DNA of 27,312 nt from a bacterium. Its GTDB lineage: Bacteria; UBP7; UBA6624. This document shows positions 25,901-27,312 of this stretch, piece by piece. The notes below the pieces were generated by a model. It was not told the DNA's origin. It saw nothing but the letters and a program-made list of their open reading frames with translations, and did no database searches. Every line of letters begins with the position of its first letter. Within the stretch, counting starts at the first letter, position 1. The translations under genes and the position numbers were made by a program. The stretch is from assembly GCA_014384545.1 (NCBI GenBank), contig JACNFQ010000038.1, positions 1 to 27,312 of the forward strand, written 5' to 3'.

Positions 25901-27312
25901 TGTGGGGCCATACTGGGCGCCCATCAAAAAGACCACTACAAGAGCCAACCGGAATCGTCGAAGAACCCACAGGCGCACTCCCAAAACCTGAACCATCAGA
26001 GACAGTTGTTTCCACATGGGCGTCAGGACCAGGAGGGCCACCATAGTCTCGTAGAGCATCCCAAACATATTCCATGGTGTGTGTGCCATAACCAGGACCA
26101 TCCGAATCCGTTGCTTGGACCGACACATCAGACGCTGTCGTTTCTACAAGGCTAGATGGCGTCGCAGTCGGTCCTGCCGTTATCGTAGGGGGGTTGTTCA
26201 AATCGGGAGCAGCCAAAACGACTGTCATCAACGCAGAATCCGACGTATCACAATCTATCGTCCAGTTAGTAAATGGGGTGGAGTGGTCTTCAGCCAGACC
26301 CCCCAAGTCGCAGGAGAGGAAGCGATACCCCTGACCGTTCTTGAAGAGTGGACCCGGGTCTCCAACTGCGTTGACAAGGGGGCTCCTCAAAGTAATAGTA
26401 TCCTCTGTAGCTGTTCCTACAACACCTACACCAATAATATCTTGGGGGGTTGCAGGGGACGCATCGATACTCCAAACGACCCATTGCATCCCGCGCACTC
26501 GGGCACTGTTGGTGGTTAAATAGTCGTCTGCCAAAACGAACCCAGATTGGAGAGATACGATAAACGTATCGGGATCACAAGACGCAATCTTGGCGTAAGT
26601 GGGTACCGAAAGAGGGTCACTGTCCATCACCTGAATCCAACGATTCGTTTCCATCCCCAAACAGCTATTTACAGCCACCTGACTAGCACCAACAAAAGCA
26701 CCCGCCGTCAATGGTGTTTCTACGGAATCTTGCACACCGTGGGTCGTTACAAACGAGCCACTATCTGATTGTAGTGTTGAAGCACTATCACCAACAACAG
26801 TCTGTGTAGCCGTGCCCTGACCTTTGTCATCACCCACCGAAACGACAACAGGCATCTCACAACGAGCTGTTAGGCGAGCACCATCAGCGACTTGGAGGTT
26901 TTCGAGCAAGTCAGTATCCAACCGAACCACGCCAGGCCCCGCAATACCACATTCCGCAGTATCAAAAATAGCATCAGCATTGCCATCACACTCAACGACC
27001 AAACCATCAGTAGGTCCTTGCCCCGCTAATGTCCCCATATTGTCATCCATCGCTCTAACAGGCAACCCCGCACCAAATGCCAGAAGATTCATAACCTGAA
27101 CTTCGTCCTGCCCTGTTCCCCCATTCGCATCAGCAAAGAAGAAACTTTGAGCAGTGGAATCCAACAGTCCCGGCGTACCGCCCGCCACATCAAACTCTGG
27201 ACCAACCGTTTCGGCATGATCGCCCTGAGACACGCCATCACCCAATCCAAAGGGGGAAGGAATAAAGTCCCAGTTAGAACTCCCAAAAAGACCAGGACCG
27301 CCTCCCGTCAAA
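16185..27312 (-). CDS. Giant PKD-repeat extracellular protein, 5' end off window
   Basis: One uninterrupted frame of about 3,708 codons that reaches the right edge without a convincing start, so the protein is longer. It is acidic, rich in Asp, Gly, Ser, Thr and Pro, and has no long hydrophobic segment. About 17 PKD/cadherin-like units are separated by linkers such as NRAP, NQAP and NEPP and contain strands like YAWDFDAD and YTVELTVTDAEG. Many carry an added Cys pair. Two Asp-box (sialidase/BNR-like) propeller segments lie at about residues 979-1158 and 3465-3708. Eight copies of a further, usually cysteine-paired module are inserted. Together these suggest a secreted or surface-anchored adhesin or carbohydrate-binding protein; this is inference, as no signal peptide or anchor is visible. 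The C-terminus ends at RDTCIIN with no sorting motif that I recognise. Confidence 0.9.
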   Translation of the reverse strand, partial: LTGGGPGLFGSSNWDFIPSPFGLGDGVSQGDHAETVGPEFDVAGGTPGLLDSTAQSFFFADANGGTGQDEVQVMNLLAFGAGLPVRAMDDNMGTLAGQGPTDGLVVECDGNADAIFDTAECGIAGPGVVRLDTDLLENLQVADGARLTARCEMPVVVSVGDDKGQGTATQTVVGDSASTLQSDSGSFVTTHGVQDSVETPLTAGAFVGASQVAVNSCLGMETNRWIQVMDSDPLSVPTYAKIASCDPDTFIVSLQSGFVLADDYLTTNSARVRGMQWVVWSIDASPATPQDIIGVGVVGTATEDTITLRSPLVNAVGDPGPLFKNGQGYRFLSCDLGGLAEDHSTPFTNWTIDCDTSDSALMTVVLAAPDLNNPPTITAGPTATPSSLVETTASDVSVQATDSDGPGYGTHTMEYVWDALRDYGGPPGPDAHVETTVSDGSGFGSAPVGSSTIPVGSCSGLFDGRPVWPHNPGESLVNNRTTVVSCTAGIPTGTLVVADPLDVSVDEILGGLVSTMDEGRFCEPGTGGAGNPVCVEIDFGGPTVFADISWEAGSLVPGTGSQAVTLSVSVLDDNCDLPDVDPHPGELACNTRTAPVTVSENIPPIADLAFTVIDPNPSAFQVQFDASGSFDTDTSPNATLVFDWDFAYEEPILLSDGNLNDPFVLVGDCSNVVGGERVEVDDNITTTPTVTTAISCAPAGQLNLNDPLLDNYTTVQGAKVSIFNTEQSTATPTLNHTYTTNLASYVAAVKVSDGLVEDDDISFVTVTANTAPEISLLWIYGVDTPPQGAFTALLDDETLIDPKNGGGTPLVDPATGGLVGFGVSICDDDSLSTLRWDFSYDGSAFFTDLSEDLTGATTVLPPNDPGNDCSDPTTMNKVQWEANSLTGTGVDGQGFVFPAAGQFRVAVKATDAEGTQGSPVCLDVEDPVSSNWTPVACVEGEPQSVLEVPLTVGTDQLISGNDPPATNASTNGPGQQILEVSSDGHHLFAVWSDDHECALGQSQIYFHHADIDFGFTGDVTWDPTPMNISHLSPCSSSATSPDLVIDPNDPLGDHLVVFYSDDNTGDQDIWWVESTDKGVTWGAPTTVPSAIHGSGPGVQDGPALSIEPAGTGLMFDGFWHVVFEESSGGLAKMYHAMCDVGPNGICDNGEWVEDNTFSTRLNNAPQAILTLDPAQPTSGSVNSDTFNLSCLGDTDFVGLGLLDSIDPDVPAGIPLTCAYDFNYETDLDGAGDPKESCLSGAFADGSGLGVVVAGPYSTPGLKRVGLRVTDVDGGVDCAVLWLAIDTDTNRPPVPAMRLLNATSQPGQSGRALGELDSLVGSMNVTAQCQWTVGFNTRGTWDPDGPGGGGGASNTVSCEWMVDWDENPANWLPTANGTSVGLTLNNPLGYNSGDYRPRIWMRACDTIEPANCSPVITSEFYLDDYGNDAPEAFIKLGYPDLGFGACTSTETAGVLDHSSYPATTPSFSICLDGRASFDREDGAGFNPAATAVWNCDADNLSADPDTTAPTLFTNSDGTAFCTYSSVGDWTVRLSLTDNQGEVGTKDITISLGYADDAAIDPGYDHDPLAGNQAPEAAFTLGPIVPEYVDNLIWEATLSLDCRSSVDPDGHVQRDLTQSCEWDLTGTWDGVPANFTLTDQDDDDGLADGLLSAIVGDTFGLPVSSGGVSGACNAAGTDLNCYREGVVGLRVFDNLGVKGYHQITVRVLPPENEPPQAAIQATPFVGDFPSGTTVAFTAVAVDSDDVTLADPTDCDGCTYAWDFDADAFGGATPATSTGISPPAVTYSDEHDYTVELTVTDAEGASKVVTTTIYVGDCPNDGTPCDDLSRNRGPIAFFVLASGTEDLGDIPPSGIFGVDFDGSRSHDLDGVITTYTPACTGGTLTNWTGSSDATWTCEYTLPAVLPTGYTVDLTVEDDGGPGGTLLSHTSSLDVYVSEHNQRPQGVLRITGPYVNHPSGQPISWVASDSRDLDGELLVNNGISQFEIDCDWDIGLPSYAVSSSSDFCAAPPDGPNLIAIRVEDDDQGNPQANPNGAEAQDVRVVVVWVNDPGQPQRPVAIASYNSGDAIGSGFHAVEIDLSDSFDPDGSALEYAIDCGNGQTNAGNHLTPTFTCQFADPYPAGPDTFTVTYEVCDLSDGDGFTFGSSGSCVADQNLLIRDGAFGNDWVDVADGVCVGGYVPGTAVRVTDNGGGTTDTFSTVTLCDATDIIDPISSDATAADTFVDIGVGQCAAEAYQAGNPVRIEDDAMTIGATTTTVASCITGGGALGDDRLNINLGLADDYETIDNARVVSLLDRIFIDNLSPLADNYLTALQARIAIDTKSSFAVSGTAGDTSVQLIGGGCANLGISRGDQVRLFEVSGSAKVTVATVDDCVGDLLSFPEPLLEDLLVANGATAQENAILDTEYVAFEVWQNRAPIAVATENGSDWVLPVGSTSNWHSPSEPAVGYLAWDPDGDTISYQWWCDGALAGTLSTESCSHNDVGRPGVTLQVSDAGNNNATTLNVVDTHNIARITNTPPMPVVYIDPQTDFIQVVDSSASQRNILLVADLSVDLESELNSSQFTFDCGDTWNTYTDPPFSPFAFQEDRCQYPANQTPGIPYSVAPINLRIDDPHVQPGSCELGCAAGETEFNQVPVRNMVNRAPHAVASGPDDTDPDTEDHILWVSILDPSTDDFVVSFSSHNSSDPEGQSLSFNWDCGGGTGGGAGPTTTCTYNGIGDGLDIVGGFPQFTVSLTATDTFGLQDTHSVNVRVVRQLPPQIGIYPSSAVDQQLDWDSGTLRTPDATLLDVIADGVYLFDQGDGGFQPFPGECPAGILPNCDPDSGAFSSLIHLDASRSHDPYGRNLFVEVDCDYDGVNFASDFSGDTQDGANPAFWEHQCLNEVSGVGLWLNTPPLNDGDWRIKRRVAIRGCQTDIGVGCPAGLPVSDAYDMTVWRNRIPLAHLGIQSGNVFSNAVHTFTLMNAGSWDPDGDPIRFSEGVALPSADPPDPTEQFEDFQPQWSCNDTGGWPYDQPFNGTNDKIVWDNVEGYRLAKPGQPGGPSRGDDHTDYCWSDDVGCTYPQPGMPDSNADRLTCTVTVPGSALRPSLYLFDNDPSDEGFSLESCLEFATYSSDPVSIRTMDQVCANDNSPTLGGAGAPLTVNNPPQVQITQTTGDLFGITPMTVGFTPSFYDPDGDPLSDQGSFGSTTGYEWDGMYSRSNYWGGSDDVSGGDGDLNRHDFSTNAFTMDSYQIDGAGIWRFGLRAITTGNHNAMIQSAAGSSSCFDEDLGISYSCDLGPVDIGILNYPIFASGDCKAASPQQDGDEAVFLVDDADAAFYSLGETAQIFDINSGQVYLSGQICDIVDIRSNLPNGDKSRIYLHYSFLGSPPPAGTTYIRHATGTLKTQEGMKMFVVGTDGYVGNIETTAVATHGGQIHSSGGSPGANLFGWGPDNHPLISTYPLPTLLDSDDRNANVTVSGGTDGALAGSGTWMTTFDSLPPGNPVHRIYHSRMVHVPDAVNGGWFDLNFEDQPQSEANNTVHSFGFSTTAGDGACNTGSSTLCRSSTTLGAGIRPSLADESQSVGAPGTSLHIGFFNSDNVYNKTSIDLGRSWRTTVQVNNILNTVSSIYPSVALRLDKFDAALLALVWTDFRDGAERIYYGCTEDLPPLGFNDPVWQLTDVPLGDFVASPTKQHSPAVAFYGDEIYSFWTDNRRGNVSDEVFFQRDTCIIN
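17173..17417 (-). repeat. Inserted module copy 8, divergent (residues ~3299-3380)
   Basis: EAVFLVDDAD, GETAQIFDINSG, LSGQICDIVD and SRIYLHYSFLG...GTTYIRHATG follow the same strand order with only one clear internal Cys. It sits between the last PKD unit and the C-terminal region. Confidence 0.45.
20121..20327 (-). repeat. Inserted module copy 7 (residues ~2329-2397)
   Basis: TSVQLIGGGC, GDQVRLFE, VTVATVDDC and LSFPEPLLEDLLVANGATA fit the module. Copies 5, 6 and 7 form a tandem block inside one PKD unit, between YEVCDLSDGDG and YVAFEVWQNRAP. Confidence 0.7.
20328..20663 (-). repeat. Inserted module copy 6 with doubled tail (residues ~2217-2328)
   Basis: The clearest copy: FVDIGVGQC, GNPVRIEDD, TTTTVASC, LNINLGLADDYETIDNARV. 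It is followed by a second tail-like segment, IDNLSPLADNYLTALQARI, suggesting internal duplication of the module end. Confidence 0.7.
20664..20831 (-). repeat. Inserted module copy 5, shortened (residues ~2161-2216)
   Basis: WVDVADGVC, GTAVRVTDNGGG and FSTVTLCDATD match the first two thirds of the module. The usual closing tail is replaced by DPISSDATAADT, which runs straight into copy 6. Confidence 0.65.
23840..24378 (-). other. Internal Asp-box/BNR propeller segment
   Basis: Residues about 979-1158. It has three blade-like repeats, LFAVWSDD...QIYFHHAD, LVVFYSDDNTGDQDIWWVES and WHVVFEESSGGLAKMYHAM. An Asp box, STDKGVTW, lies at 24069-24092. This is the repeat found in sialidases and related beta-propellers. 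No sialidase Arg triad can be recognised, so a binding role is as likely as catalysis. Confidence 0.65.
25143..25334 (-). repeat. Inserted module copy 4 (residues ~660-723)
   Basis: FVLVGDC, GERVEVDDN, VTTAISC and LNLNDPLLDNYTTVQGAKV fit the pattern closely. It lies inside one PKD unit, after VFDWDFAYEE and before LNHTYTTNLASYVAAVKVSDG, so it occupies a loop of that domain. Confidence 0.7.
25767..25967 (-). repeat. Inserted module copy 3 (residues ~449-515)
   Basis: IPVGSCSG, GRPVW, RTTVVSC and LVVADPLD fit the module, with a more divergent tail (DEILGGLVST). It interrupts a PKD-like unit between its YVWD strand and the later ADISWEAG and VTLSVSVLDD strands. Confidence 0.6.
26496..26690 (-). 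repeat. Inserted module copy 2 (residues ~208-272)
   Basis: VAVNSC opens the module, IQVMDSD occupies the G-x-x-V-R-x-x-D position, IASCDPD gives the second Cys, and LADDYLTTNSARV closes it. Cys-to-Cys spacing is about 35 residues, consistent with an internal disulfide. Confidence 0.65.
26865..27107 (-). repeat. Inserted module copy 1 (residues ~69-149)
   Basis: Matches the pattern G-x-x-V-R-x-x-D-D, a later Cys, then V-R-L-D-x-x-L-L-E-N-x-x-x-x-x-G-A-R-L. The tail LLENLQVADGARL is the same as that closing the other copies. The first half is longer than usual and carries its cysteines in VECDGNAD and TAECGIAG. Confidence 0.55.

Larger units (their letters stand above)
24378..26200 (-). repeat. 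N-terminal group of PKD-like domains
   Basis: Three PKD-like units, beginning NNPPTITAGPTATP, IPPIADLAFTVIDPNP and TAPEISLLWIYGVD. Each ends in a strand such as VTLSVSVLDD, SYVAAVKVSDG or FRVAVKATDAEG. The first two contain inserted module copies 3 and 4. Confidence 0.7.

Noticed and set aside
16185-27312. CRISPR array or exact DNA tandem repeats in the repeat-rich region
   Set aside because: The repetition is at protein level only; no identical spaced DNA repeats are visible.

Overview
This window looks like a chromosomal segment of a bacterium I cannot place to phylum. The bacterial markers are a ribosomal protein S20 gene, TsaB/TsaE-type t6A genes and PlsY. Base composition is moderate. 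The coding strand favours GGG and CCC codons, so short G or C runs are common. Starts include TTG, GTG and one apparent CTG or ATT. Starts with no gene immediately overlapping upstream carry TANNNT exactly 6 nt before ATG, which suggests leaderless transcription.

Left part (1-14113, minus strand): an almost gapless train of 15 genes, transcribed right to left. The order is pepP-like, a 111-aa unknown, tnaA, an SRPBCC protein, thiL, tsaE, tsaB, acyl-CoA dehydrogenase, rpsT, glyS, dgt, hppA, pyrB, pyrC and carA, which runs off the left edge. Most junctions overlap or nearly touch; the largest gap is about 31 nt. The train mixes amino-acid breakdown (tryptophanase, acyl-CoA dehydrogenase, peptidase), thiamine and t6A tRNA modification, translation (S20, GlyRS), dNTP turnover, membrane pyrophosphate energetics and the first three steps of pyrimidine synthesis. 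Two sub-blocks, thiL-tsaE-tsaB and pyrB-pyrC-carA, keep an order known from Bacillus subtilis.

Middle (14114-16184): a divergent promoter region, then a plus-strand plsY-gpsA pair. GpsA makes glycerol-3-phosphate and PlsY acylates it, so the pair starts phospholipid synthesis. A 250-base convergent intergenic region with several hairpins follows, ending in a perfect 20-bp G7/C7 palindrome.

Right part (16185-27312, minus strand): one giant gene fills 11.1 kb. Its 3' end is inside the window and its 5' end lies beyond the right edge. The visible 3,708 residues are about 17 PKD-like domains, many with an extra cysteine pair, two Asp-box (BNR/sialidase-like) propeller segments, and eight copies of a 55-110 residue, usually cysteine-paired module, several placed inside PKD domains. 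This large, probably disulfide-rich extracellular protein is the most novel item in the window.
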